Counted from the stretch's first letter, positions 14,201-19,069 are shown. The stretch: 64,000 bases of DNA from Streptomyces sp. HUAS YS2 (GCF_033343995.1 NZ_CP137573.1:7039001-7103000); one strand, 5' to 3'. A program made the numbers and translations. The notes: a model not told the origin generated them from the letters alone.

Positions 14201-15156
14201 AGTACCGGCTGTTGAACGCGTACGGTCCGACGGAGGCGACGGTCTGCGCGAGCATCGCCCTCCTGGACCCCGACGGCCAGGGCGTTCCCCCGATCGGTGC
14301 GCCGATGGCCAACACCCGGGTCTACGTCCTGGACGACCAGTTGCGCCCCGTCCCCGTGGGCATGACCGGCGAGCTGTTCATCGCCGGCACCGGTGTGGCT
14401 CGCGGCTACCTGGGTCGTGCGGACCTGACCGCGGAGCGGTTCACGGCCGATCCGTTCGCGGCCGACGGTTCGCGGATGTACCGCTCGGGTGACCAGGTGC
14501 GGTGGCTGGCGGACGGCCGGTTGGAGTTCGTGGGCCGGGTCGACGACCAGATCAAGATCCGCGGGTTCCGGGTCGAGCTGGGCGAGATCGAGTCGGTCCT
14601 GGCCGCGCACGCCGCGGTGCGGGCGGTGGTCGTGACGGTGGAGGGACTGGAGGAGGATCGCCGGCTGGTGGCGCATGTGGTGCCGGCGGATCAGGAGGAG
14701 GGGATTCCCGCGGTCGGCGAGCTGCGGGCCTTCGTGGCGGAGCGGCTGCCCGGGTTCATGGTCCCCTCGGTGTTCGTGGAGCTGGCCGCGCTGCCCCTCA
14801 CGCCGAACGGCAAGGTCGACCGGGCCGCGCTCCGGGTACTGGACGGAGTGACCCGGGCCGGGACGGGGCAGGGATATGTCGCGCCTCGCAGCGAGACCGA
14901 ACGCGTCCTCGCGGAGATGTGGGCAGAGCTGCTCGGCGTGGAGCGGGTCGGGGTCGACGACAACTTCTTCGACCTGGGCGGCCACTCCCTGCTCGCCACA
15001 CAGGTGGTCTCGCGCGTCAGGGCGGTGTTCGGTGTCGATCTGCCGCTCGCCTCGGTCTTCGACCGGCCCACCGTCGCGGCGATCGCCACGGTCGTCGGAA
15101 GCGGTACGGTCGTGGAGGGCGGCGAGGACACGGAGTACGAGGAGTTCGACCTCTGA
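1..15156 (+). CDS. Nonribosomal peptide synthetase, 5'-truncated by window edge (A'-T-E, then four C-A-T modules)
   Basis: Multimodular NRPS; 5051 residues are visible and the true start lies left of the window. The first codon is the Val before the YGPTE core of an adenylation domain, so the leading GTG is internal. Domains by visible residue: A1 (1-205), T1 (Ser254 in GGDS), E (300-760), then C-A-T units with carrier serines at 1781, 2847, 3933 and 4996. Each complete A domain has the TSGSTG, YGPTE and NGK core motifs. My Stachelhaus-type readings are Gly, Gly, Gln-like and Tyr/beta-hydroxy-Tyr. The protein ends about 50 residues after the last carrier serine in an acidic tail (EYEEFDL) with no thioesterase or reductase, so release must use another protein. 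There is no stop codon or frameshift. A perfect hairpin follows the stop. Family certain; amino-acid assignments are inference. Confidence 0.98.
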   Translation: MYGPTETTIATTGGEVTADGIPPIGTPFLNERVHILDPSLNPAPVGVAGELFIAGAGVTRGYGGRGALSAERFVADPFAADGSRMYRSGDRARRLADGRLEFVGRADNQVKVRGFRIEPGEIEVVLAAHPGVRTAVVTAYGSGTERKLVAYLVPADMAEGIPPVAELRAFVGERLPTFMVPALFTEMAGMPLTRSGKIDRGALPAPDGASAAAADTYVAPRTEVERILAEAWAEVLGLERVGIEDNFFDLGGDSIISIRVVARARDFGVHVTAAQLFDHQTVAGLATVAAGESTALAEQGVVVGDFPLSPIQRWFLGRALPQAAHFNQSTVLEADGQLDPELLRVAVRALVEQHDVLRSRFVREDGEWAGRLVAAETADPVSVIDVSHVDAVDEAAYLEARATEVQAGLDLAEGPLFRVAVFERGDRGPLVLVVAHHLVVDAVSWPVLMEDLISAYAQAEGGSATVELPAKTTSYMRWTQRLAELADSPELAAEAPYWRAAEAAAAPLPRDHAGNNSVTSAAEVVATLDADLTERLLREVPSAFRTRINDVLLAALGTTLTSWAGAPSVVVDLEGHGREDVGADIDVSRTVGWFTSVHPVVLTGAADGDLGALLRRTKEYLRGVPRKGLGYGLLRHLTDWTPAGQAEVTFNYLSQNSARTGDRAPAPAATSGAAGSRLRPGKGSLGRAWSTEGDRTHLLDVNCRVSDGRLEMVWAYGTRVHDEATIARLAQRYVEVLGDLIEYCCRPETGGHTPSDFPLARLDQAALDRVTAHVTTEIDDIYPLTALQQGMLFHTRLSDDPGMYWVQNGLSLEGELDFDALKQAWELVVSRHEVLRTAVVWDGVPEPLAVVSRSVPLPLHVRDLSHLDEEARQRAIGDHFDADWAQGADFSAPTLMRVTVLSLADDRHQLVWSYHHVLLDGWSLPIVMGELLEAYDAFRTGSRPELPPRAPFRDFVAWVVGQDLDQARAYWHERLAGITEPTTLGVERATGDRGRAQAHVALARTTAESGGLADFARRHRLTLNTVVQGAWALVLALYSGTDDVVFGVTSSGRGGQVEGMDSMVGLLINTTPTRIRVDREQPVVDWLVGLQDEQVRARQYEQVPLVAIAECSELPTGQSLFNSLFVFENYPDQALTEGRETSAANGLQADLNYGREQVNYPLHITAGAGRDVKIKVSYDRAQFDAATVERMTGHLATLLDALAADEGRRVGDLPVLTAGERDAVLRGWNATDVEVSGVGGVQALIAERAAESPDAVAVVAGEESVTYGALMGRANRLARHLRSVGVGAESVVAVCVERGADMVVAGLAVWLAGGAYLPLDPEFPSERLEFMLTDSGAGVFVGHRSVAGGLPLESVDSVVWLDDADTRSTLERLSPAPLDVPCAAGQLAYVLYTSGSTGRPKGVLVGQGNLVNFLAGMAVRPGLGSGDVLLAVTTWGFDIAGLELWLPLVVGGRLVVAEREAVGDPGVLAGELVRQGVSVMQATPVTWQMLVTDGWTGSPGLVALCGGEALPGGLAASLAGRVSEVWNMYGPTETTIWSACEQVVPDGVLGIGSPVANTQVYVLDGRLEPVPVGVAGELFIGGAGVTRGYLGRAGLSAERFVADPFAADGSRMYRSGDRVRWLADGRLEFLGRADEQLKVRGFRIEPGEIEAALVAHPAVGAAVVVGHGQGTERRLVAYVVPAVQTEGVPSAGELREWLREGLPEYMVPSVFAELAELPLTPNGKIDRKALPEPAELRGELDTVFVAPATVSEELLAGIWSQVLGVDRVGATDSFFELGGHSLLATQVISRVREAFGVEVPLSALFDRPTVRALAVAVEGSVGDVAPPVGLADRTRPLPLSFAQQRLWFLDQLEPGSTEYNMSTRLRLTGDVDLVALGAALDAIVARHEVLRTRLVAGADGVAYQVVDPAAGMPLPLVDVSGSVDPHGVADDLFAKDMLTPFDLGNGPLLRAVLARVAPDEHVLSLVIHHVVFDEWSDRVLQRELSALYEAFRTGQSDPLPPLAFQYADVVAWQRQWLTGDVFDGQLDYWRHALADLPTLDLPTDRPRPTVRSTAGAVSRFVIPADTVRALRALSREHGTTMFMTLLAAFDVLMGRYAGTDDVVIGTPVANRNRAETEDLIGFFVNTLVMRTDLSGDPSFVELLGRVRNTALGAYAHQDLPFEQLVDAMDVERDRSRSPLFQTLFSYVAADPRDVQQEGGEHEGAGAASRSAADAEPHSGPVPVKYDLALALADAEGVLAAEIQYSTALFDAATVDRMAGHLVTLLEAVAADAGRGIDELPVLTAAERDVVVRGWNDTDVEVSGVSGVHGLIAECALVAPDEVAVVAGEEVLTYGGLMGRANRLARHLRSVGVGAESVVAVCVERGADMVVAGLAVWLAGGAYLPLDPEFPSDRLEFMLADSGAGVLVGHRSVAGGLPLGSVDSVVWLDDADTRSTLGHLPYTALDVPCAADQLAYVLYTSGSTGRPKGVLVSHGSLMSFLAGMAVRPGLGSGDVLLAVTTWGFDIAGLELWLPLVVGGRVVVAGREVAGDPGVLAGELVRWGVSVMQATPVTWQTLIADGWTGSSDLLALCGGEALPDGLARALVERVSGVWNMYGPTETTIWSTCEQVVPDRAPGIGSPIANTQVYVLDGRLEPVPVGVAGELFIGGAGVTRGYLGRPDLTAERFAADPFAADGSRMYRSGDRVRWLADGRLEFLGRADEQLKVRGFRIEPGEIEAALVAHPAVGSAVVVGHGQGTERRLVAYVVPAVEADGVPAAGVLREWLREGLPEYMVPSVFVELAALPLTPNGKIDRKALPEPAGSLGELGGLYVPPATVSEELLAGIWSQVLGVDRVGVTDGFFDLGGHSLLATQVISRIREAFGAEVPLSALFDRPTVRALAAAVEGSAGDAAPAVEVADRTQPLPLSFAQQRLWFLDQLEPGSTEYNMSTRLRLTGHVDLTALRAALDAVVARHEVLRTRLVAGADGVAHQVIDPPAAMPLPVLDLSGSADPQDAAARLVAEIGTTPFDLANGPLIRATFIRLGDDEHVLALVMHHVVSDEWSDRILRRELLALYEAFRAGEPDPLPPLAFQYADVVAWQRQWLTGDVLDGQLDYWRNTLADLPTLDLPTDRPRPAVRSTAGAVSRFHVPADTARALRALSRRQGTTMFMTLLAAFDVLMGRYAGTDDIAVGTPVANRNRAETENLIGIFVNTLVMRTDLSGDPTFAELLGRVRETALGAYGHQDLPFEQLVDDLVTERDRSRTPLFQTLFSYVAEEPGGSTGLRRGTGADSEPAAVPARESEDAGFVPDSLPVKFDLMVTLGEGEDDGSLAGEIQYSTALFDATTVARMAGHLVTLLEAVAGDDADRRIGDLPLLTEAEHDQLLNEWTDNAAPLPLVSGMHELIAGRALATPDAVAVVSGEETVTYGELLARANRLAHHLRDLGVGAECPVALCLERGPDMVAAVLAVWQAGAAYVPLDPGYPADRLEFMLADSGAGVLVGHRHVAADVAAGGALDTVVWLDDSVTRTALAARPATSPDVAVHPQQLAYVIYTSGSTGRPKGVQVTHGGVVNRLSWMQDHHGLTAADRVLHKTPLTFDASVWELLWPLSNGAELVLAAPGRQGDLDYLVGLIESRRITVVQFVPSLFKLFVGHTWPSSLSALRMVFCGGEALSAADVTRFYARNSTALVANLYGPTENTIDAASTVCPRTDGTTEWSPGGLVPIGLPLTNVRLMVLDERLNPVPVGIAGELYIAGASLARAYGDRPALTAERFVADPFAGDGSRAYRSGDQVRWRADGRLEFLSRIDQQVKVRGFRIEPGEIEEALAGHPRVRSAVVTAWGDGEDRRLVAYLVPADHGEGVPATAELREHLRRSVPEFMVPSVFVELADLPLAPNGKLDRAALPEPEIGRSEADASVATVGAVEELLAGIWTRVLGIDRVGAEDNFFELGGHSLLATQVVSRIRNVLGAEIPLSALFDQPTVRGLAATIAESAERPDLRPVTPVDRDRKLPLSFAQQRLWFLDRLEPGSLEYNLPMRVRMGSDLDIAALQGALTAIVARHEVLRTRLVADADGVPHQVIVPPTAFALPLIDVSAEGAPFLVAEKLVAADEATPFDLSAGPLIRAMLIRVAADEHVLALSMHHVVSDEWSTRIFQRELMHLYDVLREGGVPSLPALPVQYADFAVWQRQWLTGEVLDAQRAYWRDQLTGAPTLELPTDRPRPAMWSPAGATTRFEVPEPTMAALRALSREHGTTMFMTLLAAFNVLLGRYAGSDDVVVGTPVANRNRAETEDLIGFFVNTLVLRTDLSGDPTFAELLGRVRKVALDAYAHQDLPFEQLVDELVTERDRSRSPLFQVLFNYFTEDGRSDDAPAGDDSIDPESFAEDTGTSMTNRFDVRLVLTDGGGALSGAIEYSTALFDASTIERMAGHLVALLDTLTADSDRSLGELPMLTEAEHDRVVREWNATVEPLPSVGGVHELIAERAVRTPEAIAVECGEVSLDYAELMGRANRLAHYLRSVGVGAESVVALCLPRGVEMVVAMLAVWQAGGAYLPLDPEYPADRLGFMLRDSRATVLVGTEELVDELPVGRLRTVLVNDPMVRGALAELPVSAPEVVCSPEQLAYVIYTSGSTGRPKGVQVPHGGVVNLAMAQAQARSFGVEAGDGVLQFAPFGFDAAVSEVAVTLAAGGRLVVATAEERGEPRALAGLVREKDVRVATLPPSLLAVLEPADLVGLRTLVTAGERLEEAAAARWRGEYRLLNAYGPTEATVCASIALLDPDGQGVPPIGAPMANTRVYVLDDQLRPVPVGMTGELFIAGTGVARGYLGRADLTAERFTADPFAADGSRMYRSGDQVRWLADGRLEFVGRVDDQIKIRGFRVELGEIESVLAAHAAVRAVVVTVEGLEEDRRLVAHVVPADQEEGIPAVGELRAFVAERLPGFMVPSVFVELAALPLTPNGKVDRAALRVLDGVTRAGTGQGYVAPRSETERVLAEMWAELLGVERVGVDDNFFDLGGHSLLATQVVSRVRAVFGVDLPLASVFDRPTVAAIATVVGSGTVVEGGEDTEYEEFDL
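2323..5445 (+). other. NRPS module C-A-T, predicted glycine
   Basis: The condensation domain (about residues 775-1220) has the active site HHVLLDG (His915, His916, Asp920) and MLFHTR near its start, as expected for a C domain that follows an E domain (D-donor type). The A domain (about 1240-1730) gives the code D-I-L-Q-L-G-M-I-W-K, one residue from the glycine code I know (DILQLGLIWK). The carrier serine is 1781. Substrate assignment is inference from the code. Confidence 0.8.
5490..8660 (+). other. NRPS module C-A-T, predicted glycine (near-duplicate A domain)
   Basis: The condensation domain begins at LPLSFAQQRLWF (about residue 1835). Its active site is HHVVFDE (His1968, His1969, Asp1973) with Glu in place of the usual Gly. 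The A domain (about 2305-2790) gives the same D-I-L-Q-L-G-M-I-W-K reading as the preceding module and is nearly identical to it over long stretches. The carrier serine is 2847. This looks like a recent A-T-C unit duplication adding a second Gly. Confidence 0.8.
8690..11920 (+). other. NRPS module C-A-T, Gln-like code (possible 3-ureidoalanine)
   Basis: The C domain has HHVVSDE (His3034, His3035, Asp3039). The A domain (about 3380-3870) has FDASVWE at 3577-3583. Aligned by eye to PheA it gives D-A-W-Q-F-G-L-I-D-K, a code I recall for glutamine. 3-Ureidoalanine is a close isostere of Gln, and this cluster encodes enzymes that could make it. The carrier serine is 3933. Gln itself remains the simple reading. 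Confidence 0.7.
11950..15156 (+). other. NRPS C-terminal module C-A-T, Tyr or beta-hydroxy-Tyr code, no thioesterase
   Basis: The C domain has HHVVSDE (His4121, His4122, Asp4126). The A domain (about 4455-4945) reads D-A-S-T-V-A-A-V-C-K, the code I know for Tyr and for the beta-hydroxytyrosine positions of glycopeptide synthetases. The carrier serine is 4996. A CmlA-type beta-hydroxylase encoded 6 kb downstream could hydroxylate carrier-bound Tyr. The protein ends after the carrier with an acidic tail. Confidence 0.75.
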
Positions 15157-15223
15157 GCCCCGACGCGCGGCGCCCGCCGGCCCGGTCCGCGCGGCGGCGC
15201 CCGGAGCTCATCCTCAGGTAGGA

Positions 15224-15257
15224 GACGGCCCCTCCCTCGCACGAGGGAGGGGCCGTC
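15224..15257 (+). terminator. Perfect 16-bp hairpin after the NRPS gene
   Basis: Arms at 15224-15239 and 15242-15257 are exact complements with a 2-nt loop. The hairpin lies 68 bp after the NRPS stop and 83 bp before the ABC ATPase start. No long T-run follows, as is common in Streptomyces. It separates the NRPS transcript from the transporter genes. Confidence 0.8.
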
Positions 15258-15327
15258 TGCTGCGTCCCCCACGTGTGCGCCGTGGAACTTCGTCCTTTGC
15301 CGTGACGACTCGTACCCCTCGTTTCCC

Positions 15328-15340
15328 TAGCCTTTCTTCC
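15328..15340 (+). promoter_or_regulatory. Possible -10 element and leaderless start of the ABC ATPase gene
   Basis: TAGCCT (15328-15333) fits the TANNNT -10 pattern and ends 7 nt before the ATG. No Shine-Dalgarno-like purine tract lies upstream of that ATG, which suggests a leaderless transcript. No convincing -35 at normal spacing. Confidence 0.3.
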
Positions 15341-16294
15341 ATGGACAAGACGATCGATGGGTCACAGGCCGTGATCGAGGTCAGGGACGTCTACAAGCGT
15401 TTCGGCAGCACTCAGGCACTGGACGGCATGTCGTTCTCCGTCAGGCCGGGGCAGATCACCGGCTTCGTCGGTCCGAACGGTGCCGGAAAGTCGACGACGA
15501 TGCGTGTCATCCTCGGCCTGGACAAGCCGGACAAGGGGAGCGCGCTGGTCGGCGGGCGCCCGTACCAGACTCTGCGCACGCCGCTGAAGCACATCGGCGC
15601 GCTGCTCGACGCGGCCGCCGTGCAGCCGAGCCGGACGGCCCGCCACCACCTGCTGTGGCTGGCGCACTCTCAGGGGCTCGGCACCGCCGCGGTGGACGAG
15701 GTGATCCGCAGGGTCGGCCTCCAGGACGTGGCGGGGCGCAAGGCCGGCGGCTTCTCCCTGGGCATGCGGCAGCGGCTGGGTATCGCTGCGGCGCTGCTCG
15801 GCGACCCGCCGATGCTCATGCTGGACGAGCCGTTCAACGGTCTGGACCCCGAGGGCTTCATGTGGATGCGAGGCTTCCTGGCGTCGCTCGCCGAGCAGGG
15901 TCGTGCCGTGCTGGTGTCCAGTCACCTGATGAGCGAACTCCAGGACTCGGCCGACCACGTGGTCGTCGTCGGGCGCGGCAAGGTCGTCGCCGACATGAGC
16001 GTGCGGGAGCTGCTCGCGTCGGTGTCCGAGGGGCGTGTCACCCTGCGCACGTCCGCCCGTCAGCAGGCGATGGACGTGCTCGCGCGGGCCGGTGCGACGG
16101 TGAGTTCCACCGGCAGCGACACGATCAGCGTCACCGAGCTGTCGGCTGAGCACGTCGTGTCCGTGCTCGGCGCGCACGCGGTGCCGTTCTCCGAGGTGTC
16201 CTCGCACCGCGCGTCCCTGGAAGAGGCCTACATGGAGCTCACCCGGGACGCCGTGCAGTACCGCGGGGTCGTCAGCGGGGAGGCCGGCCGATGA
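15341..16294 (+). CDS. ABC-2 type transporter ATP-binding protein (DrrA-like)
   Basis: A 317-residue ATPase that would power the two membrane proteins encoded directly after it. It has Walker A GPNGAGKST, a signature region FSLGMRQRLG, Walker B LMLDEPFNGLD and the H-loop SSHLM. The C-terminal 90 residues are the extension usual in the drug-export (DrrA/BcrA) type. It overlaps the next gene by 4 nt (ATGA). Its place between the NRPS and the precursor genes suggests export of, or self-protection against, the peptide. That is inference; it could equally serve membrane-stress resistance. The ATG start is chosen because the homology to ATPases begins just after it, though no ribosome-binding site is visible. 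Confidence 0.93.
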   Translation: MDKTIDGSQAVIEVRDVYKRFGSTQALDGMSFSVRPGQITGFVGPNGAGKSTTMRVILGLDKPDKGSALVGGRPYQTLRTPLKHIGALLDAAAVQPSRTARHHLLWLAHSQGLGTAAVDEVIRRVGLQDVAGRKAGGFSLGMRQRLGIAAALLGDPPMLMLDEPFNGLDPEGFMWMRGFLASLAEQGRAVLVSSHLMSELQDSADHVVVVGRGKVVADMSVRELLASVSEGRVTLRTSARQQAMDVLARAGATVSSTGSDTISVTELSAEHVVSVLGAHAVPFSEVSSHRASLEEAYMELTRDAVQYRGVVSGEAGR

Positions 16295-17835
16295 CGACGA
16301 CCCTCTCACCGCCGCCCACCAGGAGCCGGCCGGCGCGCGGCGGCTTCGGACGGGTGCTGCGCTCGGAATGGACCAAGTTCCGGACGGTGCGCGGCTGGGT
16401 GCTCAGCACGGTCGGCGCGCTGCTGGTCACCTGCCTGGTCGGTCTGCTCGCGACGGCCCAGAGCAACGGCGCCGGCGCGTCGAAGCTGCCGGTCGACCCC
16501 TCGGGCCATGCGGTCAACGACGCCTTCTACTTCATGCACCAGCCGCTGAAGGGCGACGGCAGCATCACGGTGTCGGTGTCCTCGCTGACCGGTCAGGTCG
16601 CGGCGTCGCCGACGGAGAACAAGCCCGGCCTCGCGCCGTGGGCCAAGGCCGGCATCATCGTGAAGGACTCCCTCGAGCCGGGGTCGTCGTACGCGGCGAT
16701 GATGGTCACCGGGGCGCACGGTGTGCGGATGCAGTACGACTACACGCACGACAAGGCGGGGCTCGCCGGTGCGGTGTCGGCCCAGGCGCCGCGCTGGCTC
16801 CGGCTGGAGCGCTCCGGCGAGACGGTGACGGGCTATCAGTCGACGGACGGCAGCTCGTGGGAGGAGGTGGGCTCCGCCCGCCTCTCCGGACTCTCCGAGT
16901 CCGCGCAGGTCGGGCTGTTCGTGGCTTCGCCGTCGGCCACGGAGGACACCGGTACGGGAACGGGGTTCAACCCCGCCGTCGCCACCGGCACGTTCGGCGC
17001 GCCGACCCTGAGCGGTGGCTGGAGCGGTGACGCGTGGGAGGACCGGCAGGTCAGCGACGGCGCGGGGACCAGCGGCAGTTACAACCAGTCCATGAAGGGC
17101 GAAGCGGTCCGGGCCGACGGGGGTTACCGCATCACCGGGGCCGGCGACATCGCGCCGGTGGTCGGCGGGCCGGCGGCCAGCGGTGTGCGCATCCTCTCGA
17201 ACTTCCTCGTCGGCGCGTTCGCCGGACTGATCATGATGGTCGTCGTGGCCGCGGGCTACATCACCGTCGAGTACCGCCGGGGGCTGATCGGCGTCACGTT
17301 CGCCGCCAGCCCGAGCCGAGGCAGCGTGCTGGTGTCGAAGGCGCTCGTGGTGGGCTGCGCCGCCTTCCTCGCCGGCACGATCGCCGCCGCGTTCATGGTG
17401 CCCTTCGGCGCGGCGCGGTCCCTGGCGAACGGCTTTCCCGTCCTGACGGTGCCGTCCTCGACGGAACTGAGGGTCATCGTGGGCACGGGCCTGCTGCTGG
17501 CGGCGGCGAGTGTCTTCGCCCTGGGGGTCGGCGTGATCCTGCGGCGGAGCGCCGTGACCATCACGGTGGTGGTCGTCGGCATGGTGCTGCCCTACCTGCT
17601 CGCCACCGCGTCCGTGCTGCCGCCCTCGGCCTCGGAATGGCTCCTGAAGGTCACACCGGCCGCCGGGTTCGCCATCCAGCAGACCGTCACCCACTACGAC
17701 CAGGTCGTCACGGTCTATTCGCCGATGCACGGCTACTTCCCGCTGGCGCCGTGGGAGGGCCTCGCCGTCCTGTGCGCCTACGCTGCGGCCGCCTTCGCGG
17801 GCGCCCTGGTCCTGATTCGCCGGAGGGACGCATGA
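16291..17835 (+). CDS. ABC-2 type permease with a large extracellular beta-sandwich-like insert
   Basis: 514 residues. One hydrophobic segment lies near residues 37-56, followed by about 240 mostly polar residues, and then five or so membrane spans from about residue 305 to the end. The insert (about 75-215) contains GIIVKDS, YAAMMVT and WLRLERSG, which resemble DUF1349/concanavalin-like beta-sandwich domains; this domain call is from memory. The N-terminal cytoplasmic segment includes the LRSEWTKFRTVRG element common in Streptomyces ABC-2 permeases. It overlaps both neighbours by 4 nt, so the three transporter genes form one operon. An outward-facing sugar- or ligand-binding-like domain in such a permease is unusual. 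Confidence 0.88.
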   Translation: MTTTLSPPPTRSRPARGGFGRVLRSEWTKFRTVRGWVLSTVGALLVTCLVGLLATAQSNGAGASKLPVDPSGHAVNDAFYFMHQPLKGDGSITVSVSSLTGQVAASPTENKPGLAPWAKAGIIVKDSLEPGSSYAAMMVTGAHGVRMQYDYTHDKAGLAGAVSAQAPRWLRLERSGETVTGYQSTDGSSWEEVGSARLSGLSESAQVGLFVASPSATEDTGTGTGFNPAVATGTFGAPTLSGGWSGDAWEDRQVSDGAGTSGSYNQSMKGEAVRADGGYRITGAGDIAPVVGGPAASGVRILSNFLVGAFAGLIMMVVVAAGYITVEYRRGLIGVTFAASPSRGSVLVSKALVVGCAAFLAGTIAAAFMVPFGAARSLANGFPVLTVPSSTELRVIVGTGLLLAAASVFALGVGVILRRSAVTITVVVVGMVLPYLLATASVLPPSASEWLLKVTPAAGFAIQQTVTHYDQVVTVYSPMHGYFPLAPWEGLAVLCAYAAAAFAGALVLIRRRDA

Positions 17836-18608
17836 GGTTCGCGGGACGCGCGGAGTGGACGAAGCTCCGGACGGACGCCGGCAACGCCTGGCTGCTGATC
17901 GGGGCCGTGGTCCTCACCCTGGCGGTGGGCGCCGCGGTGGCGATGACCTCCCGGTGCGACTCCCTGGGCTGTGGTGAGGACGCCACGAAGCTCAGCCTCA
18001 CCGGTGTCATGGTCGGTCAGGTCGTGGTCGCGATCGTCGCGGTGCTGATGGTCGGCAACGAGTACAGCACCGGGATGATGCAGAGCACGGTCGCCGCGGT
18101 ACCGCACCGGCTGACCGTCCTGTTCTCGAAGGCGGCCGTGCTCAGTGCGGTGATCGTGGCGGCGGGTGCCGTCGCCGTCTTCGGGTCCCTGCTGATCGGC
18201 GGGATGGTGCAGCCGGGGCGGGGCTTCACCGAGGCGCACGGCTACGAGGCGATGTCGCTGGCCGACTCGGTGACGCTGCGCGCCGCCGTGGGATCCGTCC
18301 TGTACCTCGCCCTGATCGGGCTGCTGAGCCTCGGCGTCGCGCTGATCGTGCGGAGCTCGGCGACGGCGATCGGGATCGTGCTGGGGCTGCTGTTCTTCTT
18401 CCCGATCCTCACCCAGGTGATCACGGACCCGGACTGGCAGCGGCTGCTCCAGCAGATCGCCCCCATGACGGCCGGCCTCTCGGTGCAGACGACGATCGGC
18501 ATCGACCGGCTCCCGATCGGCCCCTGGGAGGGGCTGGGCGTGGTGGCTCTGTGGGCCACCGGCGCGCTGGCCGTCGGCGGCGCGATGCTGCGCATGCGGG
18601 ACGTATAA
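17832..18608 (+). CDS. ABC-2 type permease
   Basis: 258 residues with about six hydrophobic spans. It begins MRFAGRAEWTKLRTD, the same SEWTK-type cytoplasmic start as its partner, and lacks the extracellular insert. A short cysteine-containing extracellular loop (SRCDSLGCGED) follows the first span. The NEYSTGMMQST segment is typical of ABC-2 permeases. It overlaps the upstream permease by 4 nt and is the last gene of the transporter operon. It probably pairs with that permease as a heterodimeric membrane part; the substrate is not deducible. Confidence 0.9.
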   Translation: MRFAGRAEWTKLRTDAGNAWLLIGAVVLTLAVGAAVAMTSRCDSLGCGEDATKLSLTGVMVGQVVVAIVAVLMVGNEYSTGMMQSTVAAVPHRLTVLFSKAAVLSAVIVAAGAVAVFGSLLIGGMVQPGRGFTEAHGYEAMSLADSVTLRAAVGSVLYLALIGLLSLGVALIVRSSATAIGIVLGLLFFFPILTQVITDPDWQRLLQQIAPMTAGLSVQTTIGIDRLPIGPWEGLGVVALWATGALAVGGAMLRMRDV

Positions 18609-18645
18609 ACACACCAGGCTACCCGCTAAACCCCCGGGCGGGTAA

Positions 18646-18696
18646 GGCGGTCCCGTGTTCAACTGCGCGAAGGCGCCAGTTGGACACGGGACCGCC
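18646..18696 (+). promoter_or_regulatory. StrR-type operator (GTTCAACTG-N11-CAGTTGGAC) inside a 20-bp inverted repeat
   Basis: Arms 18646-18665 and 18677-18696 pair at 19 of 20 positions around an 11-nt spacer. The core GTTCAACTG (18657-18665) and CAGTTGGAC (18677-18685) match the StrR-family consensus in sequence and spacing (known forms: GTTCGACTG-N11-CAGTCGAAC; GTCCAR-N17-TTGGAC for Bbr). It lies 109 bp before the first gene of the precursor operon. It could also fold as a terminator for the transporter operon, but no T-run follows and the exact box geometry favours an operator. Confidence 0.75.
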
Positions 18697-18793
18697 ATTT
18701 CTCTGTCCTTGGACTTATGGATGGGCAGGCACGGTTGTCGTACGCTGAGGGCGCCCAAAAACGAATTGCGTTGTGCAGCCGTCGGAGGTTCGG

Positions 18794-19069
18794 GTGAGGA
18801 AGTACTGCAAATCGTACCCACTGGGTGAATTGCGCGGCTTTCCCGGCTGGTCGGCCGGGGCGCAGCCCGAGGAGCGTGAACTCGCCGATGACACCACGGT
18901 GTTCCTCTGCGATGAATTCACGGTCATGCTGAGTCCTGTCGGCGTCGACAAGGACAAGCGGCTCTTCACCGAGGACACCCCGGAGTGGCGCGAATTCTGC
19001 GAGACCACTCTGAAATTCAGCATCCCGGACGACCTGGCATTCGCCTACGTGGAGTCCGAGCCGTCCTGA
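18794..19069 (+). CDS. Small protein of unknown function, first gene of the precursor operon
   Basis: 91 residues. I chose GTG 18794 because GGAGG (18784-18788) lies 5 nt upstream; a GTG at 18773 is also open but lacks a site. Residues worth noting are the early YCKSYPLGELRGFPGW segment, an acidic middle and TPEWREFCETTLKFSIPDDLAF near the C-terminus. There is no signal peptide or membrane span. I do not recognise the family. It is not MbtH: the spaced Trp residues and SxWP motif are absent. As the first gene after the StrR box it is co-expressed with the precursor enzymes; it may be a small accessory protein. Confidence 0.8.
   Translation: MRKYCKSYPLGELRGFPGWSAGAQPEERELADDTTVFLCDEFTVMLSPVGVDKDKRLFTEDTPEWREFCETTLKFSIPDDLAFAYVESEPS

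Noticed and set aside
18646..18696. Reading this inverted repeat simply as a terminator of the transporter operon
   Set aside because: The 11-bp spacer and arm sequence match the StrR-family box exactly and no T-run follows. A dual role is possible, so it is listed as an operator.
18794..19069. MbtH-like protein as identity of the first small gene
   Set aside because: MbtH proteins have conserved Trp residues and an SxWP motif in about 70 residues; this protein has neither pattern.
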